Source of the DNA: an uncultured Clostridia bacterium
GTDB lineage: Bacteria; Bacillota; Clostridia; UBA1381
Direction: 5' to 3'
Assembly (NCBI GenBank): GCA_947624165.1
Contig: CANQJC010000008.1
Coordinates: 1-64,000, forward strand
Length of the DNA: 64,000 bases
Part shown: piece after piece, positions 43,348-54,763 of the stretch
Layout: every line of letters begins with the position of its first letter
Position numbering within the stretch: the first letter of the stretch is position 1
Program-made: the position numbers and the translations under genes
Notes under the pieces: model-generated
Told to the model about the DNA's origin: nothing
What the model saw: only the letters and a program-made list of their open reading frames with translations
Databases searched by the model: none

Positions 43348-45060
43348 TCACCTCCTTTTTATATCCTTTAAAATCAGCTGGACCGACTCGGTCCCCTGAT
43401 ATGAATTGATATCCATATGAAACGCCAGATTTACAACGTCGCCCTTTTCAAGCTCGGACGCGTACTTCCCCATTCCAAAGCCTATGCAATTCAACGCCTT
43501 GTTATTCTTTATCGCGCGCAGTCTCAGATGTTTATTGTCCATGCCTATCGCGCTTACGTTCGCTATCTGCGCTCCGGCGATGGCGAACACGGGTTTTTCG
43601 TTGCCCATGCCGAACGGCTCAAGCTTTGAAATAAGCTTGGCGTTCGCGATCGTGACGGCGCGTTCCGAAAGAGGACAGTCTATGTCGACCGTCGGTATCA
43701 TATCGCGTTCTCCGAGCGTTTCGTCGGCGTAGCGGTTTATTTCCTTTATGAATTTATCGAGATCGGACATGTTTATATTAAGTCCCGCCGCGACCGCATG
43801 ACCGCCGAATTCCACAAGATGCTTTTCACAGTGCGACAGGGCGTCGAACAAATTAAACGTCTTTATGCTGCGTCCCGAACCTTTTCCCACGCCGTTGGAG
43901 TGAGAGATCAGTATACACGGCTTATAATACATATCGCAAAGTCTCGACGCGACTATGCCTATAACTCCCCTGTGCCAGTCCTCATGCGCGAGCACGATCA
44001 CCTTTTTCTTCTCAAAATCGGCGTCGGCGGCTATCATCTCGAGGGCTTCGTCGAATATACGCTTTTCGGTGATTTGACGTTCCTTATTTTCATCGTCGAG
44101 CGCGGCGGCAAGCTTTTCGGCTTCTGCGGCGTTTTTTGTGAGAAGCAGCTTTACCGAATCAGCCGCGCTGCCGAGCCTGCCCGCCGCGTTAAGGCGCGGC
44201 GCGAGACCGAACGCAATGACCGACGCGTTGACGGGCTTGTTTTTCACTCCGGCAATATCCATGAGCGCGTCTATACCGACCCTTTTCGGGTCGCTCAGAA
44301 GTTTTAAGCCTTTGTCCGTTATAACTCTGTTCTCGTCCGTAAGCGGCACTACGTCCGCTATGGTGCCGAGCGTGGCAAGGTCGGCGTACTCCGTGAAAAC
44401 GTCGTTTGTGTTCATGCCGCGTTCCATGGCGACGGCAAGTATCAGCTTAAACGCCACGCCCACTCCGGCGAGCGATTTGAACGGATATTCACAGTCCGGC
44501 CGCTTGGGATTCAAAATCGCCGCGGCTGCCGTGGGCAGTCTGTCCTTACAGGTGTGATGATCCGTAATTATCATATCCATATGCTGGAGCTTGGCAAACT
44601 CGGCTTCCCCGATCGCGGTAATGCCGCAATCGACGGTTATCATCAGATTTACGCCTTTTTTCAAGAGCGTGTTGACAGCCATGATATTTATGCCGTATCC
44701 CTCGTCCCTGCGGTCGGGAATATAATATTCCACATCCGCGCCGAGACGCGAAAGAAAGTCGTACATAAGCGCGGTCGCCGTTATTCCGTCAACGTCGTAA
44801 TCGCCGTAGACGGCAATTTTTTCTCCGTTGTCCACCGCGCTGTTTATGCGGCGCGCCGCCTTGTCCATGTCCTTCATCAGCATTGGATTTACTATGTCTG
44901 ACATTGACTTTCTCAAAAACGCCGCCGCCTTGTCGGCGGTTATGGAACGATTTAAAAGAATGACCGCCAAAACGCGCGGTATACCGTGCGTATCAGCCAT
45001 ATCGTCTATATCGCGTTCGTTAAGCGTCTTGTTCCTGAAATTCCAAATCTTATCTGTCAT
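43348..45060 (-). CDS. recJ: single-stranded-DNA-specific exonuclease RecJ
   Basis: A 570-aa DHH-family 5'-3' nuclease. YGDYDVDGITATALM, the aspartate VDCGI and ITDHHTCKDRLPTA carry the Mn2+ ligands; the C-terminal DHHA1 part has GFGGHAVAAGLN-like VEFGGHAVAAGLNI, and an OB fold closes the protein. I chose ATG 45060, 6 bases after GGAG, over a TTG at 45078. It is first in the recJ-relA-yaaA-recF-remB-gyrB row. Confidence 0.95.
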   Translation of the reverse strand: MTDKIWNFRNKTLNERDIDDMADTHGIPRVLAVILLNRSITADKAAAFLRKSMSDIVNPMLMKDMDKAARRINSAVDNGEKIAVYGDYDVDGITATALMYDFLSRLGADVEYYIPDRRDEGYGINIMAVNTLLKKGVNLMITVDCGITAIGEAEFAKLQHMDMIITDHHTCKDRLPTAAAAILNPKRPDCEYPFKSLAGVGVAFKLILAVAMERGMNTNDVFTEYADLATLGTIADVVPLTDENRVITDKGLKLLSDPKRVGIDALMDIAGVKNKPVNASVIAFGLAPRLNAAGRLGSAADSVKLLLTKNAAEAEKLAAALDDENKERQITEKRIFDEALEMIAADADFEKKKVIVLAHEDWHRGVIGIVASRLCDMYYKPCILISHSNGVGKGSGRSIKTFNLFDALSHCEKHLVEFGGHAVAAGLNINMSDLDKFIKEINRYADETLGERDMIPTVDIDCPLSERAVTIANAKLISKLEPFGMGNEKPVFAIAGAQIANVSAIGMDNKHLRLRAIKNNKALNCIGFGMGKYASELEKGDVVNLAFHMDINSYQGTESVQLILKDIKRR

Positions 45061-45140
45061 AGTATACTCCGAAACCAAAATTATACTTCCTTATTATTTT
45101 AACATTTTTTCAGGTAAAATTCAAGTAAAACAGGGATTTT

Positions 45141-45169
45141 TGCATAAAAATATAATCACGGGACAAAAT
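45141..45169 (+). promoter_or_regulatory. possible forespore (SigF/SigG-type) promoter of the Asn-rich gene
   Basis: GCATA (45141-45145), a 17-base spacer and CAAAATA (45163-45169) resemble the SigG consensus of Bacillus (GHATR and CATnnTA with 17-18 bases). A TATAAT at 45150-45155 is present too but has no -35 box at the right distance. Confidence 0.35.
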
Positions 45170-45196
45170 AAGAATACAGAAAGGAGTGATACGGTA

Positions 45197-45349
45197 ATGA
45201 GCGGCAACAACAATAACAATAACAATAACAATGGCTTTAAGAACGAAAAAGACGGCGGTCAGAACGTCAACCAAACTCAAAACAAAAAGCAGAAATCGAC
45301 CGGCAAGAACGAAAAGAGTAATCAGAATAACCAGAATAACGAATTTTAA
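45197..45349 (+). CDS. small Asn/Gln/Lys-rich protein, unknown (possible spore-type small protein)
   Basis: A 50-aa protein that starts SGNNNNNNNNNGFKN and ends SNQNNQNNEF. It contains almost only Asn, Gln, Lys, Gly, Ser, Glu and Thr, and no hydrophobic core. A strong ribosome binding site (AAGGAG, about 10 bases from ATG) and a terminator right after the stop support a real gene. Composition recalls gamma-type SASP and other small spore proteins, but I see no family motif. It lies divergently from recJ and convergent to prfB. The longer frame starting at 44828 runs antisense to recJ and is rejected. Confidence 0.65.
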   Translation: MSGNNNNNNNNNGFKNEKDGGQNVNQTQNKKQKSTGKNEKSNQNNQNNEF

Positions 45350-45392
45350 AAAAACGCGCCGACGCGGCAAATTTCGCGGCGGCGCGTTTTTT
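45347..45392. terminator. bidirectional intrinsic terminator
   Basis: AAAACGCGCCG-CGCG pairs with CGCG-CGGCGCGTTTT. It lies between the Asn-rich gene and the convergent prfB. Confidence 0.85.
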
Positions 45393-45412
45393 GTTTACGG
45401 TTTTGACTGCGA

Positions 45413-46526
45413 TCAAAGAGTTCCGAGACTGGCGGCTTTGAGATAAGCGTTTATGAATCCGTTCAAATCGCCGTCCATGACCGCGCCGATATTACCCATT
45501 TCAAAGCCGGTACGCAGATCCTTTACCATTGTATACGGCTGGAAAACATACGAGCGTATCTGGCTTCCCCAGCCGTTGTCCATCTGCACGCCCTTTATGT
45601 CCGATATCTTTTCCATCTGCTGCTGCTCCGCAATTTCCACAAGCTTGGACTTCAGCATTTTCATGGCGTAGTCTCTGTTCTGGTGCTGGGAACGCTGAGT
45701 TTGGCACGAAACGACCACTCCGGTCGGAATATGCGTAAGGCGTACCGCGGACGATGTTTTGTTTATGTGCTGACCGCCCGCGCCGGAAGCGCGGAACGCT
45801 TCCATTTTTATGTCCTCGGGACGTATGTCGACCTCGACGGCGTCGTCAAGCTCCGGCATGACCTCTATCGACGCGAACGACGTCATACGCTTTCCCGCGC
45901 TGTTGAACGGAGATATCCTCACAAGACGGTGTACGCCTTTTTCGGCTTTTAAATAACCGTAAGCGTTAAGTCCGTCCACCTCTATCGTACAGCTCTTTAT
46001 TCCAGCGTCGTCACCCGGGAGCGAATCGAGAACGGTTACAGAATAACCGTTCTTCTGCGCCCACATCTGGTACATTCTTATGAGCATTTCGCACCAGTCC
46101 TGCGCTTCCGTGCCGCCCGCGCCCGCGTGGAACGTCATTATGGCGTTATTCTTGTCGTAGGTACCCGAAAGCAAGGTTTCGAGCGTCATTGTTTCTATTG
46201 TGTTTTCAATCTCCTCAGCCGCAAGCTTTACGTCGGGGAGCATACTGTCGTCGTTTTCCTCGTTCGCGAGGTCGATCAAAACAAGCGTATCCTCCCATTT
46301 GCTTTTGAGCGCGTCGAACGACGCGACTTTATCCTTGAGCTGCTTCGTTTTCTGCAAGACCTTCTGAGAATTTTCCATGTCGTCCCAGAAGCCCTCGCTC
46401 ATGCTCTGCTTCTCAAGTTCCTCTATTTCCTTCAACGCTCCCGCGACGTCAAAGTGAATCCCTCAAATCCGTTATGCTTTTTTCAAGACCCTGAAGTCTT
46501 AAGCGGTACTCGTCGTACTCCAACAA
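45413..46526 (-). CDS. prfB: peptide chain release factor 2 with programmed +1 frameshift
   Basis: Coding is in two frames: 46526-46452 (25 codons, ending CTT) and 46450-45413 (345 codons), skipping the T at 46451. The junction CTT TGA C is the classic RF2 shift site with an internal Shine-Dalgarno-like AGGG six bases upstream in TTGAGGGATTCA. The product is about 370 aa. It has the stop-codon anticodon tripeptide SPF (VRISPFNSAGKR) and the GGQ motif (GAGGQHINKTSSAVR). RF2 ends translation at TGA and TAA; when scarce, the ribosome slips past the in-frame TGA and makes more. The start is the TTG at 46526 (8 bases after AGAAG); TTG 46523 or GTG 46535 are possible. It follows secA by 22 bases. 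Confidence 0.93.
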
Positions 46527-46548
46527 ATCTATCACTTCTTTCTGAAAA

Positions 46549-49272
<2,724 letters not shown>

Positions 49273-49508
49273 TTCCATTTCTCCTCATTTATTTTGTGTA
49301 TCTGTAAAGCCGCACAATGGGGGATTTTACATTATTATAATCAGTATACCACAATTATCGGTCAATTACTACTATTTTTTATTAACTTTTTGTAAATTTA
49401 AGTAATTTAACCAATAAACAAGGACGAGACGCGGTTATTTCCCAAGCCTTTGTACCAATGAACGAACAAGCTCCGATGAAATACGCCGTATAATTTCCCG
49501 AAAAAGTC

Positions 49509-49537
49509 TTGCATTTCACGAAAACATATGTTATAAT
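49509..49537 (+). promoter_or_regulatory. SigA-type promoter of the pheS T-box transcript
   Basis: TTGCAT (49509-49514), 17-base spacer, TATAAT (49532-49537). Confidence 0.82.
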
Positions 49538-49544
49538 ACCACCG

Positions 49545-49812
49545 AATTGAATAATTAAAGGCGATGAAGGAACAAAGTAGGGCGCGTCCCGCCAAAAGAG
49601 AGTACGGATTATTAAGCTGGAAGTCCGTGCGGTAAGGGTGCGATACCGAAATTTCATTCCGGAGCTTCGCGGGTGAAACGATGCGTTAAGTAGTCCGCGG
49701 CGGGTAATGCCGTTATCCATAAATGAGAGCCGAATAAAATCGGAAGTCGGGTGGTACCGCGGAGTAATATGAGCACACTTCGTCCCAATACGGGACAGAG
49801 TGTGCTTTTTAG
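49545..49812 (+). promoter_or_regulatory. T-box riboswitch (tRNA-Phe) controlling pheS
   Basis: The leader starts with GATGAAGGAACAAAGTAG (T-box stem I entry and AGTA-type loop E). A TTC Phe specifier candidate followed by A lies at 49653-49655. The invariant T-box sequence TGGTACCGCGG is at 49752-49762, and a terminator stem AGCACACT...AGTGTGCT with T run is at 49772-49810. Uncharged tRNA-Phe would pair with the specifier and the T-box bulge to form the antiterminator and allow pheS transcription. Specifier identity is inferred by position; the T-box itself is certain. Confidence 0.93.
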
Positions 49813-49841
49813 GTTTATTAAAACTGCGTAATTGATGTTGC

Positions 49842-49905
49842 AGGGGCGAACCGCGTTCGCCCGCCGAGCCGCATCAAAACGGACGACCGCGAAGGCCGCC
49901 CCCGC
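49842..49905. repeat. GC-rich inverted-repeat element between T-box and pheS
   Basis: Two related arms, GGGGCGAACCGCGTTCGCCCG and the inverted form around CGGACGACCGCGAAGGCCGCCCC, surround a 22-base centre. This is a small intergenic palindromic element of the type scattered in gut Clostridia genomes (from memory of the class). It lies between the T-box terminator and the pheS ribosome binding site, so it is transcribed. Confidence 0.5.
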
Positions 49906-49950
49906 GTGATTTAACTAAACAGTCCGCTATACCAAATCGGAAGGAGAAAT

Positions 49951-50973
49951 ATGATGAAACAAAAACTTGAAGAAATCAGAAACGCCGCGCACACTACCCT
50001 TGCGGACGCGCTGAGTTTGGACGCGCTTGAAGAAGCGAGAATCAAATTCCTCGGCAAAAAGGGCGAGCTTACCGCCGTTTTAAAGGGCATGGGTAAGCTG
50101 AGCGCGGAGGAAAGACCGAAAATCGGCGCGCTCGCAAACGAGATACGTTCCGCAATCGAAAACGAAATCGAATCAAAAAAAGCGGAAATAGCGTCGAAGC
50201 TTGAAGAAATCAAGCTTAAAGCCGAGGTGCTGGACGTTACGATGCCCGGCAGAGCAAAGAAAACGGGCGAGATACACCCGCTCACAAAAGTAATGAACAA
50301 CATAAAGGAAACGTTTATCGGCATGGGCTTCGAAATCGCCGACGGACCCGAGGTGGAATACGATTATTATAACTTTGAAGCACTCAATATACCGAAAAAC
50401 CACCCCGCGCGCGATACGCAGGACACGTTCTATGTGAGCGACAACATAGTTTTGAGAACGCAGACGTCGGGAATGCAGGTGCGCGTTATGGAAAAGCAGA
50501 AGCCGCCTATACGCATAATCGCGCCCGGTAAGGTTTACAGAAGCGACGCGGTGGACGCGACACATTCGCCGGTGTTTCATCAAATCGAAGGACTTGTCGT
50601 CGACAAGGGCGTTACAATGGCTGATTTGAAAGGCACTCTCGAAATGTTCATTCATCGGCTTTACGGCGATCAGACGAAGGTGCGCTTCCGTCCGCATCAT
50701 TTCCCGTTCACGGAGCCGTCTGCGGAGCTTGACATATCGTGCTTCAAGTGCGGCGGCAAAGGCTGTCCCGTATGCAAGGGCGAAGGCTGGATCGAGATTT
50801 TGGGCTGCGGCATGGTCCACCCGAAGGTGCTTTCAAACTGCGGGATCGATCCCGAAATTTACTCGGGCTTCGCGTTCGGTATAGGACTTGAAAGAATTGC
50901 CATGGGTAAGTATGACATTAACGACCTGCGTCTTTTCTTCGAAAACGACCTGCGCTTCTTAAGTCAGTTTTAA
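49951..50973 (+). CDS. pheS: phenylalanyl-tRNA synthetase alpha subunit
   Basis: A 340-aa protein of standard length. An N-terminal coiled coil (about 1-85) binds tRNA; the class II catalytic core has [20 protein letters not shown], the motif 2 region [21 protein letters not shown], and the motif 3 block [13 protein letters not shown]. Two ATGs in a row follow AAGGAG; the second (49954) has slightly better spacing. It is transcribed from the T-box leader. pheT is separated from it by a kinase gene and a repeat, which is unusual since the two genes normally touch. Confidence 0.95.
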   Translation: MMKQKLEEIRNAAHTTLADALSLDALEEARIKFLGKKGELTAVLKGMGKLSAEERPKIGALANEIRSAIENEIESKKAEIASKLEEIKLKAEVLDVTMPGRAKKTGEIHPLTKVMNNIKETFIGMGFEIADGPEVEYDYYNFEALNIPKNHPARDTQDTFYVSDNIVLRTQTSGMQVRVMEKQKPPIRIIAPGKVYRSDAVDATHSPVFHQIEGLVVDKGVTMADLKGTLEMFIHRLYGDQTKVRFRPHHFPFTEPSAELDISCFKCGGKGCPVCKGEGWIEILGCGMVHPKVLSNCGIDPEIYSGFAFGIGLERIAMGKYDINDLRLFFENDLRFLSQF

Positions 50974-50975
50974 TC

Positions 50976-51503
50976 ATGGATAAAATAATGATTTTCGGCT
51001 TTTCCGGCTGCGGAAAATCGACCCTCGCGAGACGTTTGGGCGCGACGCTCGGCGTCGAGCCGCTCCACTTCGACACTATACACTGGCTGCCCGACTGGAC
51101 GGAGAGCAGCGATGAATATAAAATCGAACGAGTGAAAAAGGAGCTTGAAAAAGACCGCTGGATAATCGAGGGCAGTTACAGGCGCATACTCTGGAGGGAG
51201 CGCGTCGACGCTGCGGACACGGTCATATTCCTCGATTTTAACAGATTCCTGTGTTTGTACCGCGTTATAAAGCGTCGGATAATGTATGCCGGAAAGACGC
51301 GTCCCGACATGGGCGAAGGCTGCGTGGAAAAAATCGATTTCGAGTTCCTGCGCTGGGTGTTCCTGGACGGACGGAAGAAGCGGAAGCGGAAAAGCTATTT
51401 GGAATTGATGGAGCGTTTGAAAGGCATGGAAGGCAAAAACGCATACACGTTTAAAAACCCGAGGGAATTGGAACGATTCGTTCGGGAGATAGAGGGAGTG
51501 TAA
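50976..51503 (+). CDS. P-loop kinase, adenylate-kinase/topology-modulation-like
   Basis: A 175-aa protein that starts 2 bases after the pheS stop. IFGFSGCGKSTLARRLG is a Walker A loop, HFDTIHWLPDW and IIEGSYRR follow, and VIFLDFNR is the Walker B-like strand. This fits the AAA_18/FlaR topology-modulation-like small kinases, whose substrates are unknown. Overlapping placement with pheS means it shares the T-box transcript. It splits pheS from pheT, and no functional tie to phenylalanine charging is evident. Confidence 0.8.
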   Translation: MDKIMIFGFSGCGKSTLARRLGATLGVEPLHFDTIHWLPDWTESSDEYKIERVKKELEKDRWIIEGSYRRILWRERVDAADTVIFLDFNRFLCLYRVIKRRIMYAGKTRPDMGEGCVEKIDFEFLRWVFLDGRKKRKRKSYLELMERLKGMEGKNAYTFKNPRELERFVREIEGV

Positions 51504-51517
51504 ATTGAGATTTATGG

Positions 51518-51638
51518 GCGAAAGGCCCTCTTGTTAAAGGGGGCTGTCAGCGTAGCTGACCGGGGGATTCCTTCGCTATTTTACAATGAATCCCTCCACC
51601 GCCTTCGGCGGTCCCCCTCCCTTTGACAAGGGAGGCTA
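51518..51638. repeat. MITE-like palindromic repeat element between the kinase gene and pheT
   Basis: Two imperfect arms face each other around CTTCGCTATTTTACAAT: the left arm runs CCTCTTGTTAAAGGGGGCTG through a GTCAGCGTAGCTGAC hairpin to GGGGGATTC, the right arm is its inverted relative with an ACCGCCTTCGGCGGT hairpin and GGGAGG ends. This is a widespread class of small repeat in gut Clostridia genomes (recollection, not checked). It carries no coding sequence. Confidence 0.75.
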
Positions 51639-51692
51639 CCAGCCGCTGAATCACAATTTACCGAACCAAAAAAATGAAAGGAATGAAAATAA

Positions 51693-54077
51693 ATGAAACT
51701 ACCGTTAAGCTGGCTTAACGACTACATGGATATAGACGTTACGCCGAAAGAATATTCCGACACATTGACAATGACAGGCTCAAAGGTCGAGGGCTATGAG
51801 AACATGGGCGAGGAGCTGGAAAACGTCGTTACGGGTAAAGTCCTGACGTGCGAACCGCACCCCGACAGCGATCACCTTTCAGTCTGCACGGTGGACGCAG
51901 GCACGGGCGAAATACTGCAAATCGTGTGCGGCGCGCCGAACGTAAAGGCTGATATAATCGTACCCGTCGCGCTCAACGGCGCGAAGCTTCCGGGAGGAAT
52001 AAAAATCAAAAAGACAAAAATGCGCGGAGTGGAATCAAACGGAATGCTGTGCTCGCACGAGGAGCTTGGCATAAGCGAGGATGTCCTGGGCTATGAGCCC
52101 GAATACGGCATACTGATCCTGCCCGACGACACGCAGATAGGCAAGGACATACGCGATATCTACGGACTTAACGAAACGGTCGTGGAGTTTGAGATCACGT
52201 CCAACAGACCCGATTGCTTCTCGATAATCGGTCTTGCGAGAGAGACAGCCGCGTCGTTTAACAAGAAATTTACCGTTCCCGAAATCAAATTCACGCAGAA
52301 CGGCGAAAACATAGCCGACACGCTTTCCGTGGAGGTGCTCGATAAAGATAAGTGCAAGCGTTACTGCGCGAGAATGGTTAAAAACGTAAAAATCGCTCCG
52401 TCGCCGTCGTGGATGCAGCAGCGTCTCACCGCCTGCGGCGTTCGTCCGATAAACAACATAGTCGACATCACAAACTATGTCCTGCTCGAATATGGTCAGC
52501 CGATGCACGCGTTCGACCTGCGCGATATCGAGGATAACAAAATAACGGTACGCCGCGCCGAGCAAGGCGAGGTCATCAAAACGCTCGACGACAAGGACAG
52601 AACTCTCACGTCGGACGACCTTGTCATCGCCGACGGAAAGAGAGCGGTCGCGGTCGCGGGCGTAATGGGCGGCTTTAACAGCGAGGTCAAGGACGACACG
52701 ACGACCGTCGTGTTTGAATCGGCGACATTCGACGCGTCGTCCGTAAGACTGACGGCGCAGAGAATAGGCCTGAGAACGGAGGCGTCGTCACGCTACGAGA
52801 AGGGTCTCGACTACAACAACACCGTTCCCGCAGTTGAGCGCGCGTGCCAGCTTGTGGAAATGCTCGGCTGCGGAGAAAACGTGGGCGGTATGATCGACGT
52901 TATGGGCAACGTGACCGACATGAAGCCGCTGCCGTTCCGTCCCGATAAAATAAACGCGTTCCTCGGCACGGATATGCCGACGGACGACATGGTTAAAATT
53001 TTCAGCGCGCTTGAAATTAAAACAGACCTCAAAAATATGACCGTCACGCCGCCGTCGTTCCGTCCCGACCTGACGGGAGAAGCGGATATCGCGGAGGAAG
53101 CGGCGCGTTTCTACGGCTATGACAAAATCCCCGTCACGCTGCTGTCCGGCGAAGCGACGTGCGGAAAGAAAACGCCGCGCCAGAAGGTCGGCGACGACAT
53201 AAACGACGCTCTGACGTCTCAGGGATTGTATGAAATTTACACGTACACGTTCGTCAGTCCGTCAAGTCTCGATAAAATCAACGTCGCGCCCGACAGCCCG
53301 CTGCGGAAAATGGTCAAAATCACAAATCCGCTCGGCGAGGACACTTCCGTTATGCGCACGACGACTATCGCAAGCATGCTCGACATACTCGCGCGTAATT
53401 ATAATTACAGGAACGCCGAAGCAAGGCTGTTTGAAGTGGGTAAGGTATTCATACCGAGAAACGAGGGCGAGCTTCCCCGCGAGCCGCTCAAAATATCGCT
53501 CGGCATATACGGCGGCGGTACGGATTTCTACGACATAAAGGGCGTGTGCGAAAATATGTTCGGACGTTTGCACGTTGAGGGAGTAAGCTACGAAGCCGTC
53601 ACGGACGATCAGACATTCCACCCCGGACGCTGCGCGCTTATCAAAGCCGGCGGCAAAAAGCTCGGCGTGATAGGAGAGATCCACCCTTCGGTAAGCAAGC
53701 GGTTCGGTATAGACACTCCCGTATATGTCGGAGAGCTTGATTTTGAAAACATATTCCTTAATATCAAGAGTGACGTTAAATTCAAGGAGCTGCCCAAGTT
53801 CCCCGCGGTCACGCGCGATATAGCCATGCTCGTTGACAAGAGCGTGCCTGTCGCGCAGATAGAAGCCGTCATACGCAAGTCGTCGGGCAAAACTCTCGAA
53901 AGTATCGAGCTGTTCGACGTTTACGAGGGCGAGCAGATACCCGAGGGCAAGAAGAGCGTCGCTTACAGCGCGGTATATCGCGCAGCGGACAGGAGCCTTA
54001 CGGGCGAAGAGGTGCAAAAATCCTTCGATAAGGCCGTTAAAAATCTTGAAGCGCGTCTCGGAGCGCAGCTAAGATAA
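51693..54077 (+). CDS. pheT: phenylalanyl-tRNA synthetase beta subunit
   Basis: A 794-aa full-length bacterial PheT. Residues about 40-150 are the EMAP-like tRNA-binding fold (LTCEPHPDSDHLSVCTVD); then the B3/B4 editing domain (about 210-380), the B5 DNA-binding-like domain, the inactive class II core and the C-terminal FDX-ACB anticodon-binding domain (FPAVTRDIAMLVDK, near 705). It pairs with PheS as an alpha2-beta2 enzyme. The ATG follows AAGGA by about 10 bases. Likely still on the pheS transcript, through the repeat. Confidence 0.96.
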   Translation: MKLPLSWLNDYMDIDVTPKEYSDTLTMTGSKVEGYENMGEELENVVTGKVLTCEPHPDSDHLSVCTVDAGTGEILQIVCGAPNVKADIIVPVALNGAKLPGGIKIKKTKMRGVESNGMLCSHEELGISEDVLGYEPEYGILILPDDTQIGKDIRDIYGLNETVVEFEITSNRPDCFSIIGLARETAASFNKKFTVPEIKFTQNGENIADTLSVEVLDKDKCKRYCARMVKNVKIAPSPSWMQQRLTACGVRPINNIVDITNYVLLEYGQPMHAFDLRDIEDNKITVRRAEQGEVIKTLDDKDRTLTSDDLVIADGKRAVAVAGVMGGFNSEVKDDTTTVVFESATFDASSVRLTAQRIGLRTEASSRYEKGLDYNNTVPAVERACQLVEMLGCGENVGGMIDVMGNVTDMKPLPFRPDKINAFLGTDMPTDDMVKIFSALEIKTDLKNMTVTPPSFRPDLTGEADIAEEAARFYGYDKIPVTLLSGEATCGKKTPRQKVGDDINDALTSQGLYEIYTYTFVSPSSLDKINVAPDSPLRKMVKITNPLGEDTSVMRTTTIASMLDILARNYNYRNAEARLFEVGKVFIPRNEGELPREPLKISLGIYGGGTDFYDIKGVCENMFGRLHVEGVSYEAVTDDQTFHPGRCALIKAGGKKLGVIGEIHPSVSKRFGIDTPVYVGELDFENIFLNIKSDVKFKELPKFPAVTRDIAMLVDKSVPVAQIEAVIRKSSGKTLESIELFDVYEGEQIPEGKKSVAYSAVYRAADRSLTGEEVQKSFDKAVKNLEARLGAQLR

Positions 54078-54088
54078 AATAAAACGTC

Positions 54089-54121
54089 AAAAAAGAGCGT
54101 ATCGTTTGATACGCTCTTTTT
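54089..54121. terminator. bidirectional intrinsic terminator
   Basis: AAAAAGAGCGTATC pairs with GATACGCTCTTTTT. It lies between pheT and the convergent Rrf2 regulator gene. Confidence 0.9.
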
Positions 54122-54166
54122 ATGTGCCATCGCGGTATTATCATATCCGTAATGTAAAAATATCGG

Positions 54167-54607
54167 TCATATGCAAAAGTCAAGCGCGTCGTTTGCCTTT
54201 TTTCCCGCGTTTACCAGGTCTTCGAGAGTGATACTGTCCACATAATTGTTTATGGTTTCGTAAAGTCCCTTCCATACGCCGATCGTGGGACACGAAGCGA
54301 CGCGCGGACATTGGTTTACCTCATCGTCAAGACACGATACGGGCGAGAGAGAGCCCTCCGTTATGCGCAGGATATCTCCGACAGTATATTCGGAGGGTTT
54401 TTTCGCAAGACGGTAACCGCCCTGCGCGCCGCGTATGCTTTTAAGATAACCTACGCGCACAAGCATGCTCACAAGCTGTTCGAGATATTTCGTCGATATA
54501 CCCTGCCGTTCCGATATGCCGCGTATTGAAACGTTGCTCATCTCGCCGTGCTGGGCAATATCCAGCATAAGCCTGAGCGAATATCTTCCTTTTGTCGATA
54601 TTTTCAT
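54167..54607 (-). CDS. Rrf2-family transcriptional regulator (IscR-like, three cysteines)
   Basis: A 146-aa winged-helix protein opening MKISTKGRYSLRLMLDIAQH with the wing segment GAQGGYRLAKKPSEYTVGDIL. The three cysteines CLDDEVNQCPRVASC (about 92, 100, 106) resemble the Fe-S ligands of IscR and related sensors, so iron-sulfur sensing is plausible; CymR-type regulators lack them. No isc or suf genes are in the window. It is divergent from the DtxR-type gene, with both promoters in 157 bases. Confidence 0.9.
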   Translation of the reverse strand: MKISTKGRYSLRLMLDIAQHGEMSNVSIRGISERQGISTKYLEQLVSMLVRVGYLKSIRGAQGGYRLAKKPSEYTVGDILRITEGSLSPVSCLDDEVNQCPRVASCPTIGVWKGLYETINNYVDSITLEDLVNAGKKANDALDFCI

Positions 54608-54636
54608 GGTTTTCAGCCCCTTTGTGTACGTTATGA

Positions 54637-54665
54637 ATTATATCACCGCGCGCGCGTTTTGTCAA
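54637..54665 (-). promoter_or_regulatory. SigA-type promoter of the Rrf2 gene
   Basis: On the minus strand TTGACA (54660-54665), 17-base spacer, TATAAT (54637-54642), both perfect. Confidence 0.88.
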
Positions 54666-54699
54666 TATCCCGCGCGGCCGCCGGTCGGTAATTCCGTAC

Positions 54700-54728
54700 T
54701 TGAAATCTATCGGGATATGTGATAAAAT
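54700..54728 (+). promoter_or_regulatory. SigA-type promoter of the DtxR-type gene
   Basis: TTGAAA (54700-54705), 17-base spacer, TAAAAT (54723-54728). The A/T-rich repeats ATATAATATAAT just after it could hold an operator. Confidence 0.72.
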
Positions 54729-54763
54729 ATAATATAATCTAATTTGTACGGGGAGTTTTGGAA

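Noticed and set aside
44828-45196. N-terminal extension of the Asn-rich gene
   Set aside because: It is antisense to the recJ start; the good ribosome binding site is directly before ATG 45197.
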